Positions 53,029 through 61,521 are shown, numbered from the stretch's first letter. The stretch is 64,000 nt of DNA from Rhodobacteraceae bacterium M382 (GCA_025141015.1 CP081098.1:1246501-1310500), one strand, 5' to 3'. Notes: generated from the letters alone by a model not told the origin. Numbers and translations: made by a program.

Positions 53029-54485
53029 TACTGAGCTCCCATCGTGGTCGGTTCATAAATCGAGGCAGGCAAATCATACCCCCACATCCGGAACCGTTCG
53101 GAATAATGGCTGCGCACGCCGGTCGCGGTGAAATGACCGATGATCTTGTTGTCCGGTGTCAGGCCGACACGCTGGAAGCGAAAGATTTCCTGCATGGAAA
53201 TAACGTCGCCCTCCATGCCGGTGATCTCGGTGATCGATGTCATGCGGCGGGATCCGTCCTGTAGGCGCGAGGCCTGAACGATAAGGTTCACAGCAGAAGA
53301 AATCTGGGAGCGGACAGCTTTGATCGGCATTTCGATCCCGGCCATTGCGATCATGTTTTCCAAACGGCTGACCCCGTCGCGGGCGCTGTTGGCGTGGATC
53401 GTGGTCATGGAGCCGTCGTGCCCGGTGTTCATGGCCTGGAGCATGTCGATAACTTCTTCGCCCCGGGTCTCACCAACGATGATCCGGTCTGGTCGCATCC
53501 GCAGCGCGTTCTTCAGACAATCGCGCGGCGAAACCTCGCCCTTGCCTTCGACATTGGGCGGACGGGATTCCATCCGGCCCACATGGGTCTGCTGCAACTG
53601 AAGTTCCGCTGTATCTTCGATCGTCAAAATGCGTTCGGCGTTGTCGATGAATGAAGAAAGGGCATTCAGCGTCGTAGTTTTACCCGACCCCGTCCCGCCT
53701 GACACGATGATATTCAGTCGGGTTGCCACCGCAGCCTGCAAATAGGCGGCCATCTCTTCTGTAAAGGCACCAAAACCGACCAGGTCATCAATGCCCAGCT
53801 TGTCCTTTTTGAATTTACGAATGGACACCAATGACCCGTCCACGGCAACGGGCGGGACCATGGCGTTAAAGCGCGATCCATCAGCCAGACGGGCGTCCAC
53901 ATACGGGTTGGATTCATCAACACGACGTCCCACGGCCGAGACGATCTTGTCGATTATCCGCAGCAGGTGCTTTTCATCCTTGAACGTGATGTCGCTGAGC
54001 GACAGCTTGCCTGCGCGTTCGACAAAGATCTGATGCGGGCCGTTGACCAGAATATCGTTGACCGAGTCATCCTGAAGTAGGGTTTCCAGCGGACCCAGCC
54101 CCGTGACTTCGTCATAGAGTTCCTTGTTCAGGGTCTGGCGATCTTCGCGGTTCAGCACAATCCCCTTGGTTTCGAGGATCTCTGTCGCGATTGTGCTGAT
54201 TTCGGTGCGCAGCTCAGCCTCAGAGGCATGTTCCAGGGCGGCCAGGTTCAGCTGATCCAGCAGTTCGCCGTGCAGGATGATCTTGATTTCGCCCAGGCGT
54301 TCCTTGCGTTTGCGTTCCTTGTCCATCGTCGCGACATCTGCTGCCGCGCGGGTGGCCATAGGTTTGCGCAACCGGGCCGCAGGCGAGGCCGTTGACATAT
54401 CGCTGGGTTTTGCTTCGGGCGCGGGGGCCGCTTTGACGGCAACCTGTTTCGGAGCGGATGAAGTCTTTTTATATTTTGAAAACAT
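53028..54485 (-). CDS. cpaF: Tad secretion ATPase CpaF/TadA
   Basis: 485 aa from ATG 54485. Walker A GGTGSGKT lies at residues 263-270, preceded by the N-terminal domain with [18 protein letters not shown]. The Asp box ([10 protein letters not shown]), Walker B ([17 protein letters not shown]) and His box ([13 protein letters not shown]) follow in order. The N-terminal 60 residues are low complexity (Lys/Ala/Pro). It is the type II/IV secretion-superfamily hexameric ATPase that powers assembly of the Flp pilus. It is 21 bases after the cpaE stop. Confidence 0.96.
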   Translation of the reverse strand: MFSKYKKTSSAPKQVAVKAAPAPEAKPSDMSTASPAARLRKPMATRAAADVATMDKERKRKERLGEIKIILHGELLDQLNLAALEHASEAELRTEISTIATEILETKGIVLNREDRQTLNKELYDEVTGLGPLETLLQDDSVNDILVNGPHQIFVERAGKLSLSDITFKDEKHLLRIIDKIVSAVGRRVDESNPYVDARLADGSRFNAMVPPVAVDGSLVSIRKFKKDKLGIDDLVGFGAFTEEMAAYLQAAVATRLNIIVSGGTGSGKTTTLNALSSFIDNAERILTIEDTAELQLQQTHVGRMESRPPNVEGKGEVSPRDCLKNALRMRPDRIIVGETRGEEVIDMLQAMNTGHDGSMTTIHANSARDGVSRLENMIAMAGIEMPIKAVRSQISSAVNLIVQASRLQDGSRRMTSITEITGMEGDVISMQEIFRFQRVGLTPDNKIIGHFTATGVRSHYSERFRMWGYDLPASIYEPTTMGAQ

Positions 54486-54506
54486 GGATTAGGCCCCCTT
54501 GGATGA

Positions 54507-55742
54507 TCACGCGGCTTTGGCTTCGCTGTGCCCCAGATCGTGCAGGGACTGCGCCAGCTTGGCGATTTCCTTGCGCAATGGGTTCTTGGCAACCGATGCC
54601 GCCAACGGCATCCCGTGGTCCCCGCATTGGGTGACCGGTTTACCGCCGTCGGGCAATTGGAGGTCAATTGAAATCCCCAGGGATTCGGCCATCCGCTTGA
54701 CCCGGCTCTTGCCGCTCAGATCGGTGAATTTTGGTGCTCGGTTCAGCGCAAACCGCAGCTTTTCGAACGGAAGGTCTTCGGATTGCAGCGCCCGCTTCAG
54801 GCGCAGAGCATTCTGGGCCGACCGCATGTCCAGTTCGAGCAGGGCAAAATACACATGGGCCTTGCTCAGAACGGTTTCCGTCCACTGCACCAGTGTTTTG
54901 GGCATGTCGATCAGAACGTAATCGAAATGGCTGCGGGCCAATTCGATAATACGTTCGATATCTTCAGGCCCAACCAGATCCAGCGGAATAATGTCGCTGG
55001 GAGCAGTCAGCACTTGCAGCTTGTCCTGAAAGCTCAGCAACGCCTGGCTGAAGATGTCTTCGTCCATAGTGTCTGTTTCGCTGAGCATTTCGAACACGAT
55101 TTCGCGCCGTGGCAGATCCAAATAGGTGGAGACCGTGCCAAATTGAAGATCAAGATCAATCAGACAGACCGATGGTTTGTCGCCGTCCTGCAAAAGGGCC
55201 AATTCCCAGGCCAGATTGGTGGCCAATGTGGTGGATCCAACGCCGCCAGACAAACCCTGGCAAACGATGACCGCGCCTTCGCGGGATGTTCCAGATTGCA
55301 GCTGGTGCGGATTTCGGGCCGGTTCCGGTGCTTCTTCGGGTTTGTTCAGCCGGTCGATTGCGGATTGCAGTTCTTGTTCCGGCAGGGGGTAGGGAACGAA
55401 TTCATCCGCGCCCTTGCGCAGCAATTGGTGCAGGGACGCCGGGGTGACATCCTCGGCGATCAGGATGACATTGATGTCACGGCCTTTGGCCTGGGTGATG
55501 ATTTCCCCCATCAGAACCAGGTTGTCTTCGTCGTCCCCATCAATGGCCAGGGCCACAAATTCCAGCGACTCGGCCTCGGGCTGGCTGAAAAAGGCGAGGG
55601 CTTCGGCAAAACCAAGGTCACCCCAATTCTCGCCCAACGCGGATTCCATGTCTTCGATCAACAGGTCAAAGTTCTGCACATCACGGCTGATCGTGCAGGC
55701 GACGATCGGGTTTGCTTCGGGTTGCGGCATTTCGCTGCTCAT
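54507..55742 (-). CDS. cpaE: Tad localisation protein CpaE/TadZ
   Basis: 411 aa from ATG 55742. An N-terminal receiver-like domain (TISRDVQNFDLLIEDMESAL to residue 135) precedes a ParA/MinD-like ATPase domain: IVCQGLSGGVGSTTLATNL near residues 157-175, then VCLIDLDLQFGTVS and HFDYVLIDMPKTL. In the P-loop, both signature lysines of the deviant Walker A (KGGxGK) are replaced by serine. CpaE/TadZ localises the Tad machine at the cell pole. The atypical P-loop is a known feature of some TadZ proteins but hydrolysis is then doubtful. About 180 bases of spacer lie before the OmpA-like gene. Confidence 0.9.
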   Translation of the reverse strand: MSSEMPQPEANPIVACTISRDVQNFDLLIEDMESALGENWGDLGFAEALAFFSQPEAESLEFVALAIDGDDEDNLVLMGEIITQAKGRDINVILIAEDVTPASLHQLLRKGADEFVPYPLPEQELQSAIDRLNKPEEAPEPARNPHQLQSGTSREGAVIVCQGLSGGVGSTTLATNLAWELALLQDGDKPSVCLIDLDLQFGTVSTYLDLPRREIVFEMLSETDTMDEDIFSQALLSFQDKLQVLTAPSDIIPLDLVGPEDIERIIELARSHFDYVLIDMPKTLVQWTETVLSKAHVYFALLELDMRSAQNALRLKRALQSEDLPFEKLRFALNRAPKFTDLSGKSRVKRMAESLGISIDLQLPDGGKPVTQCGDHGMPLAASVAKNPLRKEIAKLAQSLHDLGHSEAKAA

Positions 55743-55919
55743 TGCCTTCGTCCTCTTTACTGGGGCGGGGCAATGGCTGTGGCCTTGTCCTCACCCGCAT
55801 GCGACTCGCATTGGTCGCACGTCACCTATTGAGAACAATGTCGGGGGCAATCTGGGCGAGATTTGGGCTAAAACCATCCAATTGTGGGGAATATGGCGAC
55901 GATCACCGCCAAATGCACC

Positions 55920-56546
55920 TTATTGTGTGGATGTCGCGAAACTACCGGATTTGCTCAGCTCGCTTTTGGGAACCGCGCTTTCGATGTATTCGCGATAGAC
56001 CACCTGGGCGTATTTACCGTCCAGCAGCGAGGGGTGGTTTTTCACAAAGCCGTTTACTTCGGTTACGGTACGCCGGTTGCGGCGTTCCCGGTTCGGCGTC
56101 TGGATCAGCGGCCGGGTTTCACCAAAGGACACAACAGCTTCGAGCCGGGACCGGCTGATGCCGCGTTGTGTCAGGTAGGACACAACCGTGCGGGCACGCC
56201 GCAGGCCCAACCGTTTGTTATAGCCGGATGACCCGACGGCGTCCGTATGTCCGTAAACACGAAAACGGACTTCGGGAAACTGTCGGATCCAATCGGCCTG
56301 TTGGTCCAGAACCGCACGGGCATTGGCGTCCAGAACCGTACTGTCAAACGCAAAAGTGATGGTCGTCGGGACCTCGGCGGCGAATTTCTGAGCCAATTGG
56401 ATGGTATAGTTGCGATCACCGCTGTGAACTTGGGTGTTGTTCAGCGTTGCATTGCCAAATTGGCCGCTGTCCAATGCTCGACCGGCTTCATTTTCACAGG
56501 CGGCCAGCGCCAGAATCAGCCCAAGTGCTGTGATCTGTCGGATCAT
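55920..56546 (-). CDS. OmpA-family lipoprotein of the Tad locus (CpaD position)
   Basis: 208 aa from ATG 56546 (GAGAGG upstream); a frame back to TTG 56564 is less likely. A lipoprotein signal ends in LALAAC. The OmpA-like domain includes TITFAFDSTVLDANARAVLD, RFRVYGHTDAVGSSGYNKRL and GLRRARTVVSYLTQRGISRS, with the peptidoglycan-contact Asp/Arg pattern. It takes the place of CpaD/RcpB in other Tad loci, probably holding the secretin CpaC at the wall. The C-terminal about 40 residues after the OmpA domain are unlike others. It ends 177 bases before cpaE begins. Confidence 0.85.
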   Translation of the reverse strand: MIRQITALGLILALAACENEAGRALDSGQFGNATLNNTQVHSGDRNYTIQLAQKFAAEVPTTITFAFDSTVLDANARAVLDQQADWIRQFPEVRFRVYGHTDAVGSSGYNKRLGLRRARTVVSYLTQRGISRSRLEAVVSFGETRPLIQTPNRERRNRRTVTEVNGFVKNHPSLLDGKYAQVVYREYIESAVPKSELSKSGSFATSTQ

Positions 56547-56565
56547 CTGCTTTTCGCCTCTCAAT

Positions 56566-57975
56566 TCAATCCATCACGTAGCCATAGGACCCGCTGAAAT
56601 CTTGTTTTGCAACCTCGCTGGCTGCGCCTTTTGTGGTCTTGGCAATTTGCCCGTTCAGGAACAGATTGCGTTCACTGGGGGGCTTGATCCGATCCGTCGG
56701 CAACGCCAAGGCTTCGCCCCGTGTTGGGGTCACCAGATGCGCAGTGATGATAATCACCAATTCGGTCTGGCTGCGCTGATAGTTTGCGCTGCGGAACAGT
56801 GTTCCCAAAACCGGGACGTCCCCCAACCAGGGCAATTGCGACGCATTGTCGAGGAACTCATCTTCGATCAACCCAGCAATGGCAAAGCTTTCTCCGTCGC
56901 GCATTTCAACGGTGGTCGATGTTTCGCGGCGGGTAAAGGCGTCAATCTGGAAGCCATTGATATTGATGCCATTATTCTTGTCTATGGCAGATACCGAAGC
57001 TTCGAGCTCAAGGTTGATCAGGTCGCTGTCCACCACGCGGGGCACAAATTTCAGCTCGATCCCAAAGGGTTTGAATTCAACTGATATCGTGTTGTTTTCC
57101 TGTGCGACGGGAACCGGATATTCGCCACCCGCCAGGAATTTTGCTTCTTGTCCGGACAGGGCCGAAAGGTTCGGTTCGGCCAGGGTGCGCACAACGCCTT
57201 TTTGCTCCAATGCTTCGAGCAAGAGGCCGACCTGATACGATCCTGCATTAAATCCAAACAGGACTGCGCCGGTGTTTTCGTTTGTGACCGGGATATTGCC
57301 GGTCAAAGCGTTGGTCAGGGCAGGCTGGTTGTTCAGCGTGTTCACGCCGCCGTTGACGCCGAAACTGCTACCGCCAGTGATCCCGAGAGATGTGCTGAGC
57401 GATTTGGATACATTACGCTGCATTTCTGCAAAGCGTACTTTCAACATGACTTGCTGAACGCCGCCAACGCTCATCAGGTTGGAAACCCGTTCGGGCGCAT
57501 AGCGTTCGGCCAGATCCATGGCCCGTTGCAAGCGCGAGGAACTGGAAACGGTACCGGACAAGACGATGCCATCATTGGCGGTGCGAACTTCGATCTTTTC
57601 GCCAGGCAGAATCTGACGCAGGCGCTCTTTGAATTCGGTCACATCGGCTGCGACGCGCACATTGACATTGGTGATCAACCGCCCGGTTGCATCCAGCAGG
57701 GTCAATGTTGTCAGCCCCGGGGATTTGCCCAGCACATAGATGGTGCGGTCGGACAGAGATGAAATGTCAGCGATCCCCGGATTGGCGATGCTGAGTTCGG
57801 CAAAAGGAGTCTCGCTTTCGACCACCACCGCGCGGTTCATAGGAACATCCAGCGTTGCCTGGGTTCCACGGTTGACCACCTTCAGTGAATCGGCCTGTGC
57901 GTATGCGCCCATCACTGGTGCACATGCGACCGCCACCCCAAACAGGGCTGCCTTGAAATAATCGTTAATTCCCAT
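56566..57975 (-). CDS. cpaC: Outer-membrane secretin CpaC/RcpA
   Basis: 469 aa from ATG 57975 (GGAGAGGCAGGT upstream). A Sec signal peptide (YFKAALFGVAVACAPVMGAYA) precedes a BON-like N-terminal segment (VVVESETPFAELSIANPG), a periplasmic N-domain with LRQILPGEKIEVRTANDGIV, and the secretin core (VMLKVRFAEMQRNVSKSLS, SALSGQEAKFLAGGEYPVPV, QNIEFKPFGIELKFVPRV approximate, LPWLGDVPVLGTLFRS). It forms the gate through which the pilus leaves the cell. The secretin signature near the end (GDVPVLGTLF) is canonical. The 3' end runs within 20 bases of the OmpA-like gene. Confidence 0.93.
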   Translation of the reverse strand: MGINDYFKAALFGVAVACAPVMGAYAQADSLKVVNRGTQATLDVPMNRAVVVESETPFAELSIANPGIADISSLSDRTIYVLGKSPGLTTLTLLDATGRLITNVNVRVAADVTEFKERLRQILPGEKIEVRTANDGIVLSGTVSSSSRLQRAMDLAERYAPERVSNLMSVGGVQQVMLKVRFAEMQRNVSKSLSTSLGITGGSSFGVNGGVNTLNNQPALTNALTGNIPVTNENTGAVLFGFNAGSYQVGLLLEALEQKGVVRTLAEPNLSALSGQEAKFLAGGEYPVPVAQENNTISVEFKPFGIELKFVPRVVDSDLINLELEASVSAIDKNNGININGFQIDAFTRRETSTTVEMRDGESFAIAGLIEDEFLDNASQLPWLGDVPVLGTLFRSANYQRSQTELVIIITAHLVTPTRGEALALPTDRIKPPSERNLFLNGQIAKTTKGAASEVAKQDFSGSYGYVMD

Positions 57976-57992
57976 GTGACCTGCCTCTCCGA

Positions 57993-58169
57993 TCACGCCT
58001 CGGTTACGGGTCTTTTTGCCCGATCTTTGCGCCACTGTGCGGCAATTTCTATTTTTTTGCAAGAATCAAAGACTTCTGGCGCGTCTCTGATGTGGGTAAG
58101 TGGCAACACGCAGAACGCAGGCCCGACAAATTGCCGGGCCTGATCGTGAATAACGCGTTGAATTTTCAT
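57993..58169 (-). CDS. Possible small protein between cpaB and cpaC
   Basis: A 58-aa frame starts with ATG 58169 overlapping the cpaB stop (ATGA) and ends at 57993, 17 bases before the cpaC start. It reads MKIQRVIHDQARQFVG, then FCVLPLTHIRDAPEVFD, then a basic tail WRKDRAKRPVTEA. It has no signal peptide, membrane segment or family resemblance that I recognise. It has no ribosome site of its own, so expression would depend on coupling to cpaB. A perfect hairpin (arms 58118-58125 and 58135-58142) lies inside it, so the frame may be chance in a regulatory spacer. It may be unrelated to the pilus. Confidence 0.3.
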   Translation of the reverse strand: MKIQRVIHDQARQFVGPAFCVLPLTHIRDAPEVFDSCKKIEIAAQWRKDRAKRPVTEA

Positions 58170-59023
58170 CAGTTCGTGCAGGGGATCGGAATTTCGATAA
58201 CCTCGGCACCGCGGCGGTTGCGAATGGTGCAAACCTGTTTTTCTTCTTGAACAGCCACCGCTTCGAGCGTTTCCAACCCCAACAGCGAACGCTGATCGAC
58301 TTCGATAGACGATGCGATGGTGTCGTCGGTGGCCCCGACAAGCGACAGTGACAACCGCCCGGTTGTTTGGGCCTGGGCAAGTCCGGCAACCTGTTCGGGG
58401 CGGGCGGCGACCGTGACAGTGCGTGCAATCACGTTTTCTTCCAGATCGTCGCCTGCGCTTTGGTCGATGGCAATCAGCTGAACACCGGCCTCGATCAGAC
58501 GGGTCAGATCTCCGCGGTCGTTCCCGGTTTCACGGACTCGACCGGTCCAATAAATATCAACCCGGTCCCCCGGGCGCAGGAAGCCGGACACGCCGGTGGC
58601 GACGTCGACCTTGATCGCAAAGGCACGCATGCCCCGTTCCAACTGAGAGGTAATGCCGGCATCTTCGCCGGGCTGGGTCACTTTGATGGCCAGGATTGCC
58701 TCGTCTTTTTCCATCGCGCGCAACACTACCCGGTTATCCTTGGTGTCGGTGGGGAACAGGGCGTCGGCCTCTTTGAATGTTCCTTCGGGAATGGCATTGA
58801 CCGGCCAAAGCACGGTGCGCACATCTTCTTTTGCCAATTCTTCGCCATACCGCAGAGCGCGATTGGCGACAAAAACCTTGACCGTGGGCACGACTTCCTG
58901 CCGAGCCTGACGTTCACGTGCCAATTCGTTCTGGTAGGAGGCTATGTATTTCTTTGCCATCATGACCGCGCCCCCTGCGAGGGCAATCCCTACGATCAGC
59001 ACCAATCCAAAAACAGCTCTCAT
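58169..59023 (-). CDS. cpaB: Tad pilus assembly protein CpaB/RcpC
   Basis: 284 aa from ATG 59023. An N-terminal hydrophobic anchor (VFGLVLIVGIALAGGAVMMA) precedes a SAF domain with VFVANRALRYGEELAKEDVR (about residues 50-70), AILAIKVTQPGEDAG and FLRPGDRVDIYWTG. RcpC/CpaB is a periplasmic protein linking the secretin to the pilus. The C-terminal Cys pair (VCTIRNRRG and IPCTN) may form a disulfide. It is the first non-pilin gene of the operon and lies 146 bases after flp1 ends. Its stop overlaps the small ORF start. Confidence 0.92.
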   Translation of the reverse strand: MRAVFGLVLIVGIALAGGAVMMAKKYIASYQNELARERQARQEVVPTVKVFVANRALRYGEELAKEDVRTVLWPVNAIPEGTFKEADALFPTDTKDNRVVLRAMEKDEAILAIKVTQPGEDAGITSQLERGMRAFAIKVDVATGVSGFLRPGDRVDIYWTGRVRETGNDRGDLTRLIEAGVQLIAIDQSAGDDLEENVIARTVTVAARPEQVAGLAQAQTTGRLSLSLVGATDDTIASSIEVDQRSLLGLETLEAVAVQEEKQVCTIRNRRGAEVIEIPIPCTN

Positions 59024-59169
59024 ACCTTCACCTCACTTCTTACCCGCGAATTTTCAAAATCATCGGCGATGCCTGTCGCCGCAGATCAATCGTAGCAACA
59101 GATCATGGCCATATTAGGGTGGGCCAGAGTCGCCAGCTGATCGGGATGATTCCGGGTATTGAATTCTTG

Positions 59170-59355
59170 TTAATCGCCAACAACCGTATCGGTTAAATGA
59201 TCACCGACATTATTGCCCAGGCCACCTGATGCAGATTGCAAGGATGTGATTGCGACACCGGTCAAAAGCACGACCGCAGCAGTCAGTACAACCCAATCAA
59301 CTGTCACAGCGCCGTCTTCGTCCTTGCGAAAGGTCTCTTTGATACGCTTGAACAT
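59170..59355 (-). CDS. Flp-family pilin 1
   Basis: 61 aa from ATG 59355. Basic leader (FKRIKETFRKDEDG), then the cut site G/AVTVDW and a hydrophobic helix VVLTAAVVLLTGVAITSL. Typical Flp pilins have EY at +5/+6 of the mature form; here it is DW. The C-terminus is SGGLGNNVGDHLTDTVVGD. It is a divergent copy relative to flp2/flp3 and lies closest to cpaB, so it may have become a minor or differently used pilin. A ribosome site GGGGAGGG (rc of CCCTCCCC) precedes it. Confidence 0.88.
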   Translation of the reverse strand: MFKRIKETFRKDEDGAVTVDWVVLTAAVVLLTGVAITSLQSASGGLGNNVGDHLTDTVVGD

Positions 59356-59391
59356 ATTACCCTCCCCTATGGGAATATCACTTTGGACAAA

Positions 59392-59422
59392 AGGCCGTGT
59401 CTTTACGCGAAAGACACGGCCT
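59392..59422 (-). terminator. Terminator hairpin between flp2 and flp1
   Basis: Arms AGGCCGTGTCTTT (59392-59404) and AAAGACACGGCCT (59410-59422) pair over 13 bp with the loop ACGCG. On the minus strand a TTTTG run follows. It lies 30 bases after the flp2 stop, so flp1 and cpaB transcription from flp2 would need read-through. Confidence 0.85.
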
Positions 59423-59452
59423 CCTGGCAGTCTTGCGGCTATGGAGCCAGAA

Positions 59453-59632
59453 TTATGCCGGGTCTTTGCCTTCGATGAAGGTACCGGTGGATTCGGTCAG
59501 GTTCGACGCGCCGGTTTCGATCGAGGTGTAAGCAGCGCCAGCCAGGGCAACAACAGCTGCGGTCAGAACGACCCAGTCAACAGTCACAGCACCGTTTTCG
59601 TCTTTGCGGAATTTGTTGAAGAATTTCATCAT
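59453..59632 (-). CDS. Flp-family pilin 2
   Basis: 59 aa from ATG 59632, with GGAGGGA seven bases upstream. MMKFFNKFRKDENG leader, cut site G/AVTVDW and helix VVLTAAVVALAGAAYTSI, tail SNLTESTGTFIEGKDPA. It differs from flp3 by one residue (K3 versus N3) and by four bases over about 205, including the ribosome site, so a recent duplication is certain. As an abundant pilin, it is followed by its own terminator. Two ATG codons in tandem (MM) are possible starts. Confidence 0.9.
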   Translation of the reverse strand: MMKFFNKFRKDENGAVTVDWVVLTAAVVALAGAAYTSIETGASNLTESTGTFIEGKDPA

Positions 59633-59862
59633 GGTTTGTCCCTCCATAGGATCCTGTTTGATTTTCTATCCTCCCCGAAACTCTTTGGTCCTGCTCTCAC
59701 TCAGGGCCGTTTCAGCTTGGCATGGTTGTATATAACGGGGTGAATGGGGCATCAGTTTGGCAGCGAAAAAGAAAATTATTAAAATTCGCATTATCCCCTC
59801 GAAAAGAAGGTAAGATACTGAAAATAAATGAAATATATGAAGAATAGTTTTTGATAGGACGT

Positions 59863-59877
59863 TGAAATTGGGTTAAA
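59863..59877 (+). promoter_or_regulatory. Possible CtrA box upstream of flp2
   Basis: TTGA-AATTGGG-TTAA, one mismatch from the CtrA consensus TTAA-N7-TTAA. CtrA controls motility and Tad/Flp genes in Caulobacter and Rhodobacterales. It is 230 bases before flp2, which is far for direct activation. Confidence 0.3.
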
Positions 59878-60116
59878 TATGGTCTGAATGTGGCGATGCT
59901 GCTCTCTCAGGCGCTTACCGAACGTGGCCTTCAATCCAATCAACCCTAAGAGAAGCTCACCCTTCCGTTTGCTTTGGTGCAACCTAGTATGAAATGCGCA
60001 ATAGGGCGGACGCGAAAACGGGATCAATGGAGAGCCGCCAGGACGGCACCAGAGATGCCCTGGCTCTGATCTTGTGTGGTTTGTGCCCCCCGGTCTGTAA
60101 GGCACACGAAAAGAAA

Positions 60117-60143
60117 CCGCGCTTCCCTATTTGGGAAACGCGG
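60117..60143 (-). terminator. Terminator hairpin after flp3
   Basis: Arms CCGCGCTTCCC (60117-60127) and GGGAAACGCGG (60133-60143) pair with one mismatch around TATTT. On the minus strand GGTTTCTTTTC follows. It lies 29 bases after the flp3 stop. Confidence 0.75.
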
Positions 60144-60171
60144 CTCAAATCTGGATATCGAAGAAACCCTA

Positions 60172-60351
60172 TTATGCGGGGTCTTTGCCTTCGATGAAGG
60201 TGCCGGTGGATTCGGTCAGGTTCGACGCGCCGGTTTCGATCGAGGTGTAAGCAGCGCCAGCCAGGGCAACAACAGCAGCGGTCAGAACGACCCAGTCAAC
60301 AGTCACAGCACCGTTTTCGTCTTTGCGGAATTTGTTGAAGAAATTCATCAT
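60172..60351 (-). CDS. Flp-family pilin 3
   Basis: 59 aa from ATG 60351 with GGAGGGA upstream. Leader MMNFFNKFRKDENG, cut site G/AVTVDW, helix and tail as in flp2. The four-base difference from flp2 gives one amino-acid change. It is first in transcription order of the minus-strand Tad locus and divergent from the lytic transglycosylase gene over about 350 bases. Which copy is the major pilin is unknown. Confidence 0.9.
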   Translation of the reverse strand: MMNFFNKFRKDENGAVTVDWVVLTAAVVALAGAAYTSIETGASNLTESTGTFIEGKDPA

Positions 60352-60705
60352 GGTTTGTCCCTCCATAGGATCACAAGATTTTGCCAGTTAACCGTGTCGT
60401 CCGTTTGGAACCGTCTCTCTCGTTGGTTCATGTCCGACTTGGTATGAGCATATATAGCCAGCGTCCCGTGGCAGGATTTGGGCGAATTCTGGGAAATGTT
60501 TGCCAGATTCTAAATTTTTGACAATAATTCTCTTAGTTATTGATTTTAATGTGAGTTTTTCACTGACGCCGCTGTTGCCTCGTCGATTGGTGCGGCGTGA
60601 GGGCATCAATTTGGGCAGAATCGTCACGATTTGGGCTGCATATTCTGGTTTCGCACCGGTTTTTCAGCAAAGATTCACGCAAAACAAAACGAGCAGTACA
60701 GTACA
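60352..60705. other. Divergent promoter region of flp3 and the lytic transglycosylase
   Basis: About 350 bases with an AT-rich core at 60500-60560. TTGACA at 60519-60524 could be a -35 toward the lytic transglycosylase, with a weak -10 17 bases on. A CtrA half-site GTTAACC lies at 60387-60393 on the flp3 side. No gene was found. Confidence 0.4.
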
Positions 60706-61521
60706 ATGGTGATCTTGAGGCGAATTTTCATTCTGCTGGCCCTGTTGGCCGTGCCCGCGACCGCGGATACACCCGCTCCGTTTCCTGAATTCAGTGCCAA
60801 ACGGATAAAGCCGCCGTCGACTGGAACCAAAAAACGGATCACGATCCAGATTGATCCCGAAGAACAACGACCGGTCACCAAGGCTGCCGATCCAGAGGAC
60901 GATTCTGAAACCCGCACCGCTGTGGTTGGCGCACACAATTGGTTTTGGGATCGGGTATCGCCGGAATTGACCAGCTCTGGTCCCGGACGGTTGAACCAGG
61001 CGTTGCAGGCTATTCGCGCCGAGGGCGGTGTTCGGACCCCACGGTTGCAACATCTCCAGGAAATCGCCCAGTCGCGCGGCATTTCGATTCTAACGGCGAC
61101 GGTCGGAACCAAGGTTTCTCCGGCCTTGGTGCTAGCGGTGATTGCGGTGGAATCCGCAGGTCGCGCGGATGCCCAAAGCGGGGCAGGGGCCCAGGGGCTG
61201 ATGCAACTGATGCCAGCGACGGCCAGCCGTTTTGGCGTGACAGACAGTTTGCAGCCAGATGAAAACATCAGTGGTGGCGTGAAATATCTGGATTGGCTGA
61301 TGCAGGAGTTCGGCAATGACCCGATTTTGGTGCTGGCCGGGTATAATGCAGGCGAGGGGTCGGTACGTAATCATGACGGCGTTCCGCCCTTTGCGGAAAC
61401 CCGTGACTATGTTCCCAAGGTTCTGGCGGCTTTTGACGTGGCGCGCGGTTTATGCGCCACGCCGCCCGAATTGATCAGCGATGGTTGCGTGTTTCAGGTG
61501 ATGCACGCCGCACAACAGTGA
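60706..61521 (+). CDS. Lytic murein transglycosylase (SLT domain)
   Basis: 271 aa from ATG 60706. A signal peptide (RIFILLALLAVPATA) is followed by about 130 residues of low conservation and an SLT domain: the catalytic Glu in AVIAVESAGRADAQ, the SGAGAQGLMQLMPATASRFG motif, and LAGYNAGEGSV. SLT enzymes cut glycan strands and are often used to open the wall for pili and secretion machines. Divergent from flp3, it could make room for the Tad secretin (inference). A bidirectional terminator lies after it. Confidence 0.88.
   Translation: MVILRRIFILLALLAVPATADTPAPFPEFSAKRIKPPSTGTKKRITIQIDPEEQRPVTKAADPEDDSETRTAVVGAHNWFWDRVSPELTSSGPGRLNQALQAIRAEGGVRTPRLQHLQEIAQSRGISILTATVGTKVSPALVLAVIAVESAGRADAQSGAGAQGLMQLMPATASRFGVTDSLQPDENISGGVKYLDWLMQEFGNDPILVLAGYNAGEGSVRNHDGVPPFAETRDYVPKVLAAFDVARGLCATPPELISDGCVFQVMHAAQQ

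Larger units (their letters stand above)
59633..60171. other. Spacer between flp3 and flp2 with likely flp2 promoter
   Basis: About 540 bases, AT-rich at 59760-59880, ending at the flp2 ribosome site. It must hold the flp2 promoter. A CtrA-like box lies at 59863-59877. An open frame on the minus strand at 59791-60105 has unnatural composition and no ribosome site, and was rejected. A hairpin after flp3 lies at 60117-60143. Confidence 0.5.

Noticed and set aside
59791-60105. A 104-aa frame on the minus strand between flp3 and flp2
   Set aside because: No ribosome site, mixed low-complexity composition, and it spans an AT-rich promoter region.
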